Assembly: GCF_001422665.1 (NCBI RefSeq)
Contig: NZ_LMLU01000005.1
Coordinates: 372,001-436,000, forward strand
Direction of reading: 5' to 3'
Source: Arthrobacter sp. Leaf234
GTDB lineage: Bacteria; Actinomycetota; Actinomycetes; Actinomycetales; Micrococcaceae
Length of the DNA: 64,000 nt
This document shows, one piece after another, positions 9,696 to 18,914 of this stretch; position 1 is the first letter of the stretch, and each line of letters starts with the position of its first letter. Made by a program: the position numbers and the translations under genes. The notes beneath the pieces were generated by a model. That model worked only from the letters and a program-made list of their open reading frames with translations, did not search any database and had not been told where the DNA came from.

Positions 9696-10895
9696 GTGGA
9701 AACGTCCAGCACCCAGAGCCCTCCGGCCTCCCGCGTCGGTGCCTCCCTCGATCCCCTGCTCGACGAGCTGACCGACATCCGGCGTGACATCCACCGTCAC
9801 CCGGAACTGTCCTACAAGGAGCACCGCACCACGGACCTCGTCGTGGCCCGGCTCGCGCAGGCGGGTCTGTCCCCCCGGCGCCTCGAGGGGACCGGCGCGT
9901 GCGTCGACATCGGTAGCGGCCCCCTGCGGCTCGGTCTCCGCGCCGATATCGACGCGTTGCCGATCATCGAGGAGACCGGCCTGCCCTTCGCGTCCGCATC
10001 GACGGGCGTCACGCACGCCTGCGGCCATGACATCCACACCACCGTGATGCTCGGCGTCGCCCTGGTCCTCGCGGACATCGATGCCGCGACACCGCTCCCC
10101 GGCACGGTGCGCATCATCTTCCAGCCCGCCGAGGAGATGATGCCCGGGGGAGCGATCGACGTCATCGCCCAGGGCGTGCTCGACGGCCTGCCACGCATCC
10201 TCGCGCTGCACTGCGACCCGAGGATCGACGTCGGCCTGGTCGGCACGCGCATCGGTGCGATCACCTCGGCATCGGACACGATCCGGGTGGAGCTGAGCGG
10301 ACGCGGCGGGCACACCTCGCGCCCGCACCTCACCGAGGACCTCGTCTTCGCGCTCGCGACCATCGCCGTCAACGTGCCGGCCGTCCTGTCCCGCCGGATC
10401 GACGTGCGCAGCGCCGTGTCCGTGGTGTGGGGCCAGATCCACGCGGGCTCCGCGCCCAATGCCATCCCCGCGCACGGCTTCATGTCCGGCACGCTCCGCT
10501 GCCTCGACGGCGAGGCCTGGGAGTCGGCCGGGGAGCTTCTCGACCGGGCCGTCCGTGAGGTCGCCGCGCCCTTCGGCGTCGACGTGAAGCTCGAGCACAT
10601 CCGGGGGGTCCCGCCGGTGGTCAACCAGGAGGCGGAGACGGGCCTCCTGGAGGCGGCCGCCCGGGCCGAACTCGGGTCGGGCGCCGTCGTGCTCACACCG
10701 CAGTCCATGGGAGGCGAGGACTTCGCGTGGATGACGCAGGAGGTCCCCGGCGCCATGATGCGCCTCGGGACGAGGACCCCGGGCGGCGAGACGTTCGACC
10801 TCCACCGCGGCGACTACACGCCCGATGAGCGTGCCATCGGGTACGGCGTGAGGGTCATGGCGGCGGCGGCCCTGCAGGCGGTCCTCGAGCGCTGA
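9696..10895 (+). CDS. M20D-family amidohydrolase (hippurate/N-acyl amino acid hydrolase type)
   Basis: Metal-dependent amidohydrolase of 399 aa. Visible hallmarks: RRDIHRHPELSYKEHRT at the N terminus, RADIDALPI, THACGHDIHTTVMLG (Cys and His metal ligands), FQPAEEMMPGGA (Glu pair), ALHCDP, and the C-terminal SMGGEDFAWM with the last ligand. The dimerisation domain lies about residues 185-300 (GRGGHTSRPH). Relatives hydrolyse N-acyl amino acids, hippurate or auxin conjugates; the substrate cannot be read from sequence. It stands alone between manC and the nucleoside transporter genes, with its own leaderless promoter. Confidence 0.88.
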   Translation: METSSTQSPPASRVGASLDPLLDELTDIRRDIHRHPELSYKEHRTTDLVVARLAQAGLSPRRLEGTGACVDIGSGPLRLGLRADIDALPIIEETGLPFASASTGVTHACGHDIHTTVMLGVALVLADIDAATPLPGTVRIIFQPAEEMMPGGAIDVIAQGVLDGLPRILALHCDPRIDVGLVGTRIGAITSASDTIRVELSGRGGHTSRPHLTEDLVFALATIAVNVPAVLSRRIDVRSAVSVVWGQIHAGSAPNAIPAHGFMSGTLRCLDGEAWESAGELLDRAVREVAAPFGVDVKLEHIRGVPPVVNQEAETGLLEAAARAELGSGAVVLTPQSMGGEDFAWMTQEVPGAMMRLGTRTPGGETFDLHRGDYTPDERAIGYGVRVMAAAALQAVLER

Positions 10896-11208
10896 CCGCA
10901 GGCTGGGCGGCTGCGTGGGCTCCGTCGGGGCTCCGTCGGGGGTTCCGCCCGGGGCGCGGAGCGGCAGGTCCGCCGGACCCGGCTGTCCTCAGCGACCTGC
11001 GCATAACGAAAGCCGAACGATCGACCGCCCTGGACGGCCCGTGTAGTGTTCCGCGTCACTTGGCCCTTAGGATGTTCGCATACGTGCTGCACCGACGGTG
11101 TCGCGGCGCCACGGTCTTCAGTGAAAACAGAGCCTCGGATCAATCGTGACCCGTGATGGACACTCACTGGCAGTCGTCCCCGTGGCGCATTTCTTTCCTG
11201 GAGGCATT
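10896..11208 (+). other. 313-bp gap upstream of bmpA
   Basis: No gene is apparent here. It holds a duplicated 11-mer (GGCTCCGTCGG at 10918-10939), a candidate promoter (11021-11049) and a leader of about 150 nt leading to the bmpA ribosome site GGAGG at 11200-11204. I see no recognisable riboswitch. Confidence 0.5.
11021..11049 (+). promoter_or_regulatory. candidate promoter of the nucleoside transporter operon
   Basis: TCGACC (11021-11026) and TAGTGT (11044-11049) are 17 nt apart, close to the TTGACA/TANNNT pattern. Transcription would start near 11056. Confidence 0.4.
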
Positions 11209-12324
11209 TTGAAGAACTCACTGCGCACTTTCTCGCGCGGAACCGGCCTGTCCGCCGCCGTCCTCGGCGTCTCGGCCCTCGTCCTCTCCGGCTGCGGTGC
11301 GCCGCCCGCCGAGGACGCCCCCGCCGCAGGCGGTAGCAGCGCCGCTGCAGGCACCGACTACCTCGGCTGCATCGTCTCCGACTCCGGTGGATTCGACGAC
11401 CGCTCGTTCAACCAGTCGAGCTACGAGGGTCTGAAGAAGGCCGAGACGGACCTCGGCATCCAGACCAACCAGGCCGAGTCGCAGGCCGAGACGGACTTCG
11501 GCCCCAACGTCGACCAGATGGTCCAGGGCGGCTGCAACCTCATCGTGACGGTGGGCTTCCTGCTCGCCGACACCACGAAGGAGGCCGCGGAGGCGAACAC
11601 CGAGACGAACTTCGCGATCGTCGACGACAACTCGATCGACCTCCCCAACGTCAAGCCGATCATCTACGACACGGCCCAGGCGGCGTTCCTCGCCGGGTAT
11701 GCGGCAGCGGCGACGAGCGAGACCGGGAAGGTGGCGACGTACGGCGGCATCAACATCCCGACCGTGACCATCTTCATGGACGGCTTCGCCGAAGGCGTGA
11801 ACTACTTCAACGAGGAGACCGGCGGCGAGGTCGAGCTCCTGGGCTGGGACAAGGAGAGCCAGAACGGCACCTTCGTCGGCAACTTCGAGGACCAGGCAGC
11901 CGGCAAGACCAACACCCAGAACTTCATCAACGAGGGTGCGGACATCATCATGCCCGTCGCCGGTCCGGTCGGTTCCGGCACGCTCGACGCCGTCATCGAG
12001 GCGAACGCGGGCGGCAAGGACGTCAAGGCCATCTGGGTCGACTCCGACGGCTACGAGACCGCCGGCAAGGGCGAGGAGTTCATCCTCACCTCGGTCATGA
12101 AGCTCATGGGCGACGCCGTCGAGGACGTCATCAGCACCGACGTCGACGGCGAGTTCGACAACACGCCGTACGTCGGCACGCTCGAGAACGGTGGAGTGGC
12201 CCTCGCGCCGTTCCACGACCAGGAGGCCAACGTCCCCGACGACCTGCAGGCCACGCTCGACGGTCTGACGGAACAGATCGTCGCCGGCGAGATCGCGGTC
12301 GACTCGGCCGCCAGCCCCCAGTAG
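11209..12324 (+). CDS. bmpA: BMP-family nucleoside-binding lipoprotein
   Basis: Substrate-binding lipoprotein of a BMP/PnrA-type ABC importer, which in this family binds purine or pyrimidine nucleosides. The 371-aa protein has a lipoprotein signal (ALVLSGC) and family motifs: CIVSDSGGFDDRSFNQSSYEG at the mature N terminus and ADIIMPVAGPVGSGTL, IWVDSDGYE further on. The start is TTG 11209 after GGAGG; earlier in-frame codons lack a signal-peptide n-region. It is followed by a strong hairpin, then the ATPase and two permeases. The neighbouring cdd, deoA and add genes support nucleosides as the substrate. Confidence 0.92.
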   Translation: MKNSLRTFSRGTGLSAAVLGVSALVLSGCGAPPAEDAPAAGGSSAAAGTDYLGCIVSDSGGFDDRSFNQSSYEGLKKAETDLGIQTNQAESQAETDFGPNVDQMVQGGCNLIVTVGFLLADTTKEAAEANTETNFAIVDDNSIDLPNVKPIIYDTAQAAFLAGYAAAATSETGKVATYGGINIPTVTIFMDGFAEGVNYFNEETGGEVELLGWDKESQNGTFVGNFEDQAAGKTNTQNFINEGADIIMPVAGPVGSGTLDAVIEANAGGKDVKAIWVDSDGYETAGKGEEFILTSVMKLMGDAVEDVISTDVDGEFDNTPYVGTLENGGVALAPFHDQEANVPDDLQATLDGLTEQIVAGEIAVDSAASPQ

Positions 12325-12350
12325 GACCGCGCCACACGAGTACCACCGCA

Positions 12351-12391
12351 CCGCCTTCCTCCCCGCGGAACCCCCGCCCGGAGGAAGGCGG
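12351..12391 (+). terminator. hairpin after bmpA (partial terminator)
   Basis: Perfect 12-bp stem CCGCCTTCCTCC/GGAGGAAGGCGG with a 17-nt loop, followed by the T-rich TTTGCGTTTG. It lies inside the operon, so partial termination would give more binding protein than membrane components. Confidence 0.8.
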
Positions 12392-12499
12392 TTTGCGTTT
12401 GTCCCGGCTGCGTGTCCGCAGGCCGCACCCGGTATCCTTCACGTGACTTCCGCTCGATTCCGACGCGAAGACAACAGAACAGAACAGGCTGGTTGAGTT

Positions 12500-14044
12500 G
12501 TGAAACTCGAACTGATCGGCATCACGAAGCGCTTCGGATCGCTCGTCGCCAACGATCACATCGATCTCGTCGTCGAACCGGGACAGGTCCACAGCCTGCT
12601 CGGCGAGAACGGGGCCGGCAAGTCCACGCTCATGAACGTGCTGTACGGACTGTACGACCCCACCGAGGGTGAGATCCTCGTCAATGACAAGCCGGTGACC
12701 TTCAAGGGTCCCGGGGATGCGATGGCCGCGGGTATCGGGATGGTGCACCAGCACTTCATGCTCGTCCCGGTCTTCACCGTCGCGGAGAACGTCGCCCTCG
12801 GCAACGAGGCCACGAAAGCCGGCGGCATGCTCGACCTCCAGGAGACGCGGACGCGTATCCGCCGGATCTCCGACCAGTACGGGTTCGACGTCGATCCCGA
12901 TGCCGTGGTCGAGGACCTGCCCGTCGGGGTGCAGCAGCGCGTCGAGATCATCAAGGCTCTCGTGCGGGACGCCGAGGTCCTGATCCTCGACGAGCCGACC
13001 GCAGTGCTGACGCCGAAGGAGACCGACGAACTGCTCGGGATCATGGCGCAGCTGAAGGCCGACGGCAAGTCCATCGTCTTCATCTCCCACAAGCTCCGCG
13101 AGGTCAAGGCCGTCTCCGACGTCATCACCGTCGTGCGGCGCGGCAAGGTGGTCGGCACCGCGGACCCGAGCGCCCCGACCACGGAGCTGGCCTCCCTCAT
13201 GGTCGGCCGGTCCGTGAGCCTCACCCTCGACAAGAAGCCGGCCACCCCCGGTGAGGTGACCTTCCGGGTGCAGGACCTCACGGTGCAGGCCCCCAACGGG
13301 CAGCACGTCGTCGACGGGCTCAGCTTCGAGGTCGCCGAGGGGGAGATCCTGGCGATCGCGGGCGTGCAGGGGAACGGCCAGACGGAACTGACCGAGGCGA
13401 TCATGGGTCTCCAGGACCACGTGACCGGGTCCATCACGCTGAACGGCAACCAGTTGCTGGGCCGCAGCGTGAAGGAGGTCATCCGTGCCGGTGTCGGGTT
13501 CGTCCCCGAGGACCGGAGCGTCGAGGGCCTCGTGGGCACCTTCTCGGTGGCGGAGAACCTCATCCTCAACCGGTACGACGACGCCCCCTTCGCCCGGGGA
13601 CTCTCGATGTCGCAGTCGGCGATGGAGCAGAATGCCCAGGCGAAGATCGCCGAGTACGACGTCCGGACGCAGTCCGCCCAGTCCGCGGCCGGGACCCTGT
13701 CCGGCGGCAACCAGCAGAAGGTGGTCATGGCGCGCGAGTTCTCGCGTCCCCTCAAGCTGTTCATCGCCTCGCAGCCCACCCGCGGCGTCGACGTCGGATC
13801 CATCGAGTTCCTGCACCGCCGCATCGTCGCCGAGCGCGACGGCGGCACCCCCGTCATCATCGTGTCCACTGAGCTCGACGAGGTCCTCGAGCTCGCCGAC
13901 CGGATCGCGGTCCTGTACCGCGGTCGCCTCATGGGGATCGTGCCGGGCACGGTCTCGCGTGATGTCCTCGGCCTGATGATGGCCGGCATGCCCGCCGACG
14001 AAGCGCTCGCGCAGGCACACGACGTACAAGGAGGAGACCTGTGA
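12500..14044 (+). CDS. nucleoside ABC transporter ATP-binding protein (two ABC domains)
   Basis: RbsA/YufO-type ATPase of 514 aa made of two fused ABC domains that power the BMP-type importer. The N-terminal domain has Walker A GENGAGKST (35-43), Q-loop VHQHFMLV and Walker B ILDEPTAVLTP. The C-terminal domain is degenerate at Walker A (GVQGNGQTE near 288, Gln in place of Lys) but has a canonical LSGGNQQKV signature; the N-terminal signature is the atypical LPVGVQQRVEI. Such asymmetry is normal in this family and means one functional composite ATP site. GTG 12500 is the start; the stop overlaps the next gene by 4 nt (GTGA). Confidence 0.93.
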   Translation: MKLELIGITKRFGSLVANDHIDLVVEPGQVHSLLGENGAGKSTLMNVLYGLYDPTEGEILVNDKPVTFKGPGDAMAAGIGMVHQHFMLVPVFTVAENVALGNEATKAGGMLDLQETRTRIRRISDQYGFDVDPDAVVEDLPVGVQQRVEIIKALVRDAEVLILDEPTAVLTPKETDELLGIMAQLKADGKSIVFISHKLREVKAVSDVITVVRRGKVVGTADPSAPTTELASLMVGRSVSLTLDKKPATPGEVTFRVQDLTVQAPNGQHVVDGLSFEVAEGEILAIAGVQGNGQTELTEAIMGLQDHVTGSITLNGNQLLGRSVKEVIRAGVGFVPEDRSVEGLVGTFSVAENLILNRYDDAPFARGLSMSQSAMEQNAQAKIAEYDVRTQSAQSAAGTLSGGNQQKVVMAREFSRPLKLFIASQPTRGVDVGSIEFLHRRIVAERDGGTPVIIVSTELDEVLELADRIAVLYRGRLMGIVPGTVSRDVLGLMMAGMPADEALAQAHDVQGGDL

Positions 14045-15447
14045 ACCGGCAGGACGACCGGCCGGTGGACCCGGCCACCGGCGGGGGAGCACACCCCACC
14101 CGACGCGACGCGAAGGACGCCGCCCGGCAGGACGAGATCCGGCTCGAGACGGCGGCCGAGACAGCGGGCGGCGAGGTGCCGCCCCCGGCCGTGCCGGCCA
14201 CCACGGCGGGCCTCGGGGTCGGTCCGGGCGCCGAGGCACCCCTCATGCAGCGCATCATGACCGGCAACGCGCTCGTCGCCTTCCTCTCCGTGGTGCTGTC
14301 CCTCATCCTCGGCGGCCTGCTCATCGCGGTGACCGACCAGGAGGTGGCGAGTGCGTCGTCGTATTTCTTCAGCCGTCCGCAGGACACCATCGCTGCCGCC
14401 TGGACGGCGGCCTCGAGTGCCTACATCGCGCTCTTCCAGGGCTCGGTCTTCAACTTCGAGGGCGACACCTTCACCCGGATGATCTACCCGCTGACCCAGA
14501 CCCTGACCGTGGCGACGCCGCTGATCTGCGCGGGCCTCGGCGTGGCGCTCGCCTTCCGCGCGGGCCTCTTCAACATCGGTGCGCAGGGCCAGATCCTCAT
14601 CGGGGCGACATTCGCCGGCTGGGTCGGCTTCACGCTGCACCTGCCGGTCGGGATCCACCTGCTCCTGGTGATCCTCGCGGGAATGGTCGGCGGTGCCCTC
14701 TGGGGCGGCCTCGTCGGACTCCTCAAGGCACGCACGGGCGCCCACGAGGTGATCCTCACCATCATGTTCAACTACATCGCGACGAACCTGGTGCTGTACT
14801 TCCTGAGCACGCCGGCCTTCCAGCGGCCCGGTTCCACCAACCCCATCAGTCCGCAGCTGGACGCGACGGCGGTGTACCCGCCGTTGCTCGGGGCCTCCTT
14901 CCGCCTGCACTGGGGCTTCGTCGTCGCCGTGCTCGCCACGGTCTTCGTCTGGTGGCTGCTGAACAGGTCCACCGTGGGCTTCGAGCTCCGCGCCGTCGGT
15001 GCGAACCCGAGCGCCGCGCGGACCGCGGGCGTGAATGTCAGCAAGGGCTACATCCTCGCCATGGCGATCGCCGGTGCACTCGCGGGCCTCGCGGGTGTCG
15101 CCCAGGTCTCCGGCACCGAGAAGGTCCTGACGTCGGGCGTCGCGGCGAGCTTCGGGTTCGACGCGATCACGGTGGCCCTGCTCGGGCGGTCCTCCCCCTG
15201 GGGCACCTTCGCGGCAGGCATCCTGTTCGGGGCCTTCCGCGCCGGTGGCGTGGCCATGCAGGCCTCCACGGGGACGAGCATCGACATCGTCCTCGTCGTG
15301 CAGTCGCTGATCGTCCTCTTCATCGCGGCGCCGCCCCTCGTCCGGGCGCTCTTCCGCCTCCCCGCCCCGGGCGCCACGCGTGCCGGCAAGGGCGGCTCCT
15401 CCACCTCCACGACCCCGACGCCAGCCTCGACCGGAGCAGCAGCATGA
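14041..15447 (+). CDS. nucleoside ABC transporter permease 1
   Basis: BPD_transp_2-type permease (468 aa) of the BMP importer. A disordered acidic/Pro-rich N terminus of about 75 residues precedes some nine to ten membrane helices. Family blocks include FRAGLFNIGAQGQILIGA, GAHEVILTIMFNYIATNL and the cytoplasmic coupling segment AVGANPSAARTAGVNV. It overlaps the ATPase by 4 nt and the second permease by 4 nt (ATGA), so the three are translated together. The long hydrophilic N-terminal tail is unusual compared with homologues I know. Confidence 0.93.
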   Translation: MNRQDDRPVDPATGGGAHPTRRDAKDAARQDEIRLETAAETAGGEVPPPAVPATTAGLGVGPGAEAPLMQRIMTGNALVAFLSVVLSLILGGLLIAVTDQEVASASSYFFSRPQDTIAAAWTAASSAYIALFQGSVFNFEGDTFTRMIYPLTQTLTVATPLICAGLGVALAFRAGLFNIGAQGQILIGATFAGWVGFTLHLPVGIHLLLVILAGMVGGALWGGLVGLLKARTGAHEVILTIMFNYIATNLVLYFLSTPAFQRPGSTNPISPQLDATAVYPPLLGASFRLHWGFVVAVLATVFVWWLLNRSTVGFELRAVGANPSAARTAGVNVSKGYILAMAIAGALAGLAGVAQVSGTEKVLTSGVAASFGFDAITVALLGRSSPWGTFAAGILFGAFRAGGVAMQASTGTSIDIVLVVQSLIVLFIAAPPLVRALFRLPAPGATRAGKGGSSTSTTPTPASTGAAA

Positions 15448-16730
15448 GCACAGCAACCACCAGCGCACCGGCGCGCAGCGCGAGCGACGCGACCGTCCGG
15501 AGCTGGAAGAACCCGATCATCCTGTCCGTCGTGGCACTCTTCGCGCTCTTCGTCTTCGCCGTCGGAGCGCCGGGCAACGACGTCACGTTCCGGTTGTCCG
15601 AGGAGAACGATCCGATCGTCCTCCCGTCGATCGTCGTCTCGGCGCCCGTCATCGGGTGGGTCGCGGCCCTGGCCATGATCGTCCTCGCCGTCCTCGCGAT
15701 CCTCCGGACCCGGTCCGGGCGGAAGATCCCGGTCTGGGTCCTGGCGGTCTTCGCCGTCCTGTTCCTGATCGCCTTCCTCACGTGGGTGGTCGGCAGCGCC
15801 CGGACACCGAATGTCGCCCTGTACGGGCTCCTCGCCGGCTCGGTGACCCTCGCGGTGCCGCTCATCTTCGGCTCGCTCTCGGGTGTGCTCTGTGAGCGCT
15901 CGGGCGTCGTGAACATCGCGATCGAGGGCCAGCTCCTCTTCGGGGCGTTCGCAGCCGCCGTCGCCGCGTCGCTCTCCGGCAGCGCGTTCGTGGGCCTCCT
16001 CGCGGCAGCGGTCGCCGGAGTCCTCGTCTCGCTCGTCCTCGCGGTCTTCAGCATCTGGTACGTCGTCAATCAGGTGATCGTCGGCGTCGTCCTGAACGTG
16101 CTCGTCTCCGGGCTCACGGGTTTCCTGTTCTCCGCCGTCCTCAGCGAGGACTCGGAGCGCTGGAACTCCCCGCCGCGCCTGCCCGTCATCGACATCCCGT
16201 TGCTCGCCGACATCCCCGTGATCGGGCCGATCCTCTTCCAGCAGACGATCGTCGGCTACCTCATGTACATCGCCGTCGCCGTCGTGTACGTGGCGCTGTA
16301 CCACTCGCGGTGGGGCCTTCGGACCCGCGCAGTGGGCGAGCACCCCAAGGCCGCCGACACGCTGGGCGTCAACGTCAACCGCATGCGGTTCATGAACGTG
16401 CTGCTGGCGGGCGTCGTGGCGGGTATCGGCGGATCCTTCTTCACGCTCGTGGCCGTCTCCGGCTTCGGGCGGGACATGACGGCGGGGCAGGGCTACATCG
16501 CGCTGGCAGCCCTGATCTTCGGCCGCTGGAACCCGATCGGTGCGTTCTTCGCGGCGCTGCTCTTCGGCTTCGCCACCAACCTCTCCAATGTCCTCAGCCT
16601 GCTCGGCACCCCAGTGCCGGACCAGTTCCTGCGCATGCTGCCGTACGTGGTGACGGTGTTCGCCGTCGCCGGGCTCGTCGGCCGGTCCCGCGCACCGGGC
16701 GCGAGCGGCATTCCGTACATCAAGGGCTAG
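15444..16730 (+). CDS. nucleoside ABC transporter permease 2
   Basis: Second permease (428 aa), partner of the preceding one in the BMP-type importer. Two N-terminal helices with a short periplasmic loop (about 25-110) precede the conserved core: LSGVLCERSGVVNIAIEGQLLFGAF, VVNQVIVGVVLNVLVSGLTG, AVGEHPKAADTLGVNV and GQGYIALAALIFGRWNPIGAF. The frame is open back to 14952 inside permease 1; ATG 15444 is chosen because it forms the ATGA overlap and starts the hydrophilic leader. cdd follows after only 10 nt. Confidence 0.93.
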   Translation: MSTATTSAPARSASDATVRSWKNPIILSVVALFALFVFAVGAPGNDVTFRLSEENDPIVLPSIVVSAPVIGWVAALAMIVLAVLAILRTRSGRKIPVWVLAVFAVLFLIAFLTWVVGSARTPNVALYGLLAGSVTLAVPLIFGSLSGVLCERSGVVNIAIEGQLLFGAFAAAVAASLSGSAFVGLLAAAVAGVLVSLVLAVFSIWYVVNQVIVGVVLNVLVSGLTGFLFSAVLSEDSERWNSPPRLPVIDIPLLADIPVIGPILFQQTIVGYLMYIAVAVVYVALYHSRWGLRTRAVGEHPKAADTLGVNVNRMRFMNVLLAGVVAGIGGSFFTLVAVSGFGRDMTAGQGYIALAALIFGRWNPIGAFFAALLFGFATNLSNVLSLLGTPVPDQFLRMLPYVVTVFAVAGLVGRSRAPGASGIPYIKG

Positions 16731-16740
16731 GAGGCTCCGC

Positions 16741-17136
16741 ATGACCGAGAACGACATCCCCTGGGAGGACCTCGCCGCCGCCGCGCGAACCGCGATGGCG
16801 AAAGCGTACGTCCCCTATTCCACGTACCCGGTAGGGGCGGCGGCTCTGCTCGACGACGGCCGGATCATCTCCGGCTGCAACGTCGAGAACGCGTCCTACG
16901 GGCTGACCCTGTGCGCCGAGTGCGCCCTCGTCAGCGCGCTCGCGATGAGCGGGGGCGGACGCATCCGCGCCTTCAGCTGCGTGGACGGCGAGGGGAACAC
17001 CCTCATGCCGTGCGGCCGCTGCCGGCAGTTGCTGTACGAGTTCCGGGCGCCCGACATGGTGCTCATGACCGTCAGCGGCATCCGCACCATGGACGAGGTC
17101 CTGCCCGACGCCTTCGGGCCGCAGCATCTCGCCTGA
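16741..17136 (+). CDS. cdd: cytidine deaminase
   Basis: Zinc enzyme converting cytidine and deoxycytidine to uridine forms. The 131-aa protein (usual size of the homotetrameric class) has the zinc ligands C58, C91 and C94 and the proton-shuttle E60 (CAE and PCGRC motifs), plus YVPYSTYPVGAA and NVENASYGLT at the nucleoside site. GGAGG lies 7 nt before the ATG. It is directly downstream of the transporter permeases and is separated from deoA by a strong hairpin, which places pyrimidine salvage in the same regulon as uptake. Confidence 0.95.
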   Translation: MTENDIPWEDLAAAARTAMAKAYVPYSTYPVGAAALLDDGRIISGCNVENASYGLTLCAECALVSALAMSGGGRIRAFSCVDGEGNTLMPCGRCRQLLYEFRAPDMVLMTVSGIRTMDEVLPDAFGPQHLA

Positions 17137-17160
17137 CCCGGGCCCCGCCCGACCAGCGCC

Positions 17161-17195
17161 GCGAGGGGCGCGGCCCTTCCGGCCGCGCCCCTCGC
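17161..17195 (+). terminator. hairpin between cdd and deoA
   Basis: Perfect 15-bp GC-rich stem (GCGAGGGGCGCGGCC and its complement) with loop CTTCC and no T-tract. It probably ends or attenuates the transporter-cdd transcript. Confidence 0.75.
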
Positions 17196-17270
17196 ACGTC
17201 ACGGCCGCCCCATCGGCCGCCGGCACCATGTGACCCACGCCCGACCACCGCTCGACCAGAGGACACCACC

Positions 17271-18557
17271 ATGACTGAAGCCTTCGACGCCGTCGACATC
17301 ATCCGCATCAAGCGCGACCGCGGCACCCTGACGCCCGAGCAGATCGACTGGACCATCGACGCCTACACGCGCGGCGCCATCGCCGACGAGCAGATGTCCG
17401 CCCTGAACATGGCCATCCTGCTCAACGGGATGGACCGCGCCGAGATCTCTCGCTGGACCGCCGCGATGATCGCCTCGGGGGAACGGATGGACTTCTCCTC
17501 CCTGGGTCGGCCGACGAGCGACAAGCACTCGACCGGCGGGGTCGGGGACAAGATCACTCTTCCGCTGGCACCGCTCGTCGCGGTCTTCGGTGTCGCGGTA
17601 CCGCAGCTCTCCGGTCGCGGCCTCGGTCACACGGGTGGCACGCTGGACAAGCTCGAATCGATCCCCGGCTGGCAGGCGCACCTCAGCAACGAGGACATGA
17701 TGCGCCAGCTCGCGGAGGTGGGAGCGGTCATCTGCGCCGCCGGGACCGGCCTCGCTCCGGCGGACAAGAAGCTGTACGCCCTGCGCGACGTCACGGGCAC
17801 CGTCGAGGCCATCCCCCTCATCGCCTCCTCGATCATGAGCAAGAAGATCGCCGAGGGCACGGGGTCGCTCGTCCTCGACGTGAAGGTGGGCAGCGGGGCG
17901 TTCATGAAGAACGTGGACCAGGCACGTGAACTGGCCGAGACGATGGTGGCGCTCGGGAAGGACGCCGGCGTCAACACCGTCGCGCTCCTGACCGACATGA
18001 GCACGCCGCTGGGCCTGACGGCCGGCAACGCCATCGAGGTCGAGGAGTCCGTCGAGGTGCTCGCGGGCGCTGGTCCGTCCGACGTCGTCGAGCTCACGGT
18101 CCGCCTCGCGGAGGAGATGCTCGCCTGCGCGGGTGTGCACGACGCCGATCCGGCCGCTGCGCTGAAGGACGGCCGCGCCATGGACGTCTGGAACCGGATG
18201 ATCGAGGCGCAGGGCGGCGACCCTCGTGCCACGCTCCCGGTCGCGAAGGAGTCCGAGGTGGTCCTGGCGCCGACCGACGGAGTCCTCGTGGGTCTCGATG
18301 CCCTCGCCGTGGGCGTCGCGGCCTGGCGCCTCGGAGCCGGGCGTGCCCGCAAGGAGGACCAGGTGCAGGCCGGCGCGGGTGTGCGTCTGCACGCGAAGCC
18401 CGGTGCCACCGTCCGTGCGGGCGAACCCCTCATGACGCTGCTCACCGACACTCCCGACAAGTTCGATCGCGCCCGCGAGGCTCTCGCCGACGCCGTCCTC
18501 ATCGCCCCCGAGGGATCACGGACCGCCCAGCAGCTCATCATCGACCGGATCGCCTGA
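17271..18557 (+). CDS. deoA: thymidine/pyrimidine-nucleoside phosphorylase
   Basis: Phosphorolysis of thymidine (and possibly uridine and deoxyuridine) to base and sugar 1-phosphate. The 428-aa protein carries the family motifs KHSTGGVGDK (phosphate site, about residue 85) and the signature SGRGLGHTGGTLDKLES (about 114-130), followed by SLVLDVKVGSGAFMK. Domain order is helical N domain, central alpha/beta domain, C-terminal PYNP domain. ATG 17271 has AGAGGA upstream. It follows cdd and the hairpin at 17161. Whether the enzyme is DeoA or the broader Pdp type cannot be decided by eye. Confidence 0.92.
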   Translation: MTEAFDAVDIIRIKRDRGTLTPEQIDWTIDAYTRGAIADEQMSALNMAILLNGMDRAEISRWTAAMIASGERMDFSSLGRPTSDKHSTGGVGDKITLPLAPLVAVFGVAVPQLSGRGLGHTGGTLDKLESIPGWQAHLSNEDMMRQLAEVGAVICAAGTGLAPADKKLYALRDVTGTVEAIPLIASSIMSKKIAEGTGSLVLDVKVGSGAFMKNVDQARELAETMVALGKDAGVNTVALLTDMSTPLGLTAGNAIEVEESVEVLAGAGPSDVVELTVRLAEEMLACAGVHDADPAAALKDGRAMDVWNRMIEAQGGDPRATLPVAKESEVVLAPTDGVLVGLDALAVGVAAWRLGAGRARKEDQVQAGAGVRLHAKPGATVRAGEPLMTLLTDTPDKFDRAREALADAVLIAPEGSRTAQQLIIDRIA

Positions 18558-18914
18558 GGGTCCCCGCCCGGTTCCCGCCCGGTTCCCGCCCGGTTCCCGC
18601 CCGGTTCCCGCCCGGTTCCCGTCCCGTCTCAACGCAGCACTGCTGGTCCCCGCTCCGGGGCGCGTCGGGGATGATCCCTAGGGGGTCCGACGGCCGGCCT
18701 CATCCCCAGGGGTGAGGCTCGCCGTCGCCGATGTCGGCCGGAAGGGCGACGACCCGGAGGTGGGCCCCCGGGTAGCGTCGACGGCAGGCGCACGGCAGCG
18801 TATCGCGGCTCGCCCCGAGCCGCGCCGCCCGGCGCCATGTCCCGTCCCGACCATCCCGCGGCATCCTCCGCCGGGACGGCGCCGGTGGGGCGGACGAGCG
18901 GCAGGAGCCACTGG
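18558..18914 (+). other. 357-bp gap between deoA and the DedA-type gene
   Basis: No gene is evident. It contains an 11-bp tandem repeat array directly after the deoA stop, some C/G-rich inverted segments, and a TAGCGT hexamer near 18771 that could be a -10 box without a recognisable -35. The ribosome site of the next gene lies at its right end. Confidence 0.45.
18563..18628 (+). repeat. 11-bp tandem repeat, 5 copies plus a degenerate sixth
   Basis: Five perfect copies of CCCGCCCGGTT from 18563 to 18617, then a diverged copy. The array starts 5 nt after the deoA stop codon. Such arrays can change in copy number by slipped-strand replication. Confidence 0.9.

Noticed and set aside
10896-11208. 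Purine riboswitch in the bmpA leader
   Set aside because: I could not find the conserved three-way junction core; the leader looks unstructured by eye.
13361-13420. Loss of the Walker A lysine in the second ABC domain as a sign of a pseudogene
   Set aside because: Degenerate second sites are normal in double-domain ATPases of this family, and the frame and other motifs are intact.
12556-15468. Very long minus-strand open frame (970 codons) opposite the transporter genes
   Set aside because: It is the antisense shadow of well-supported ATPase and permease genes in GC-rich DNA; its translation is Arg/Gly/Asp-rich without any domain or ribosome site.
15048-16757. Minus-strand open frame of 569 codons opposite permease 2
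   Set aside because: Composition and position show it is a shadow of the permease gene; no motif or start signal.
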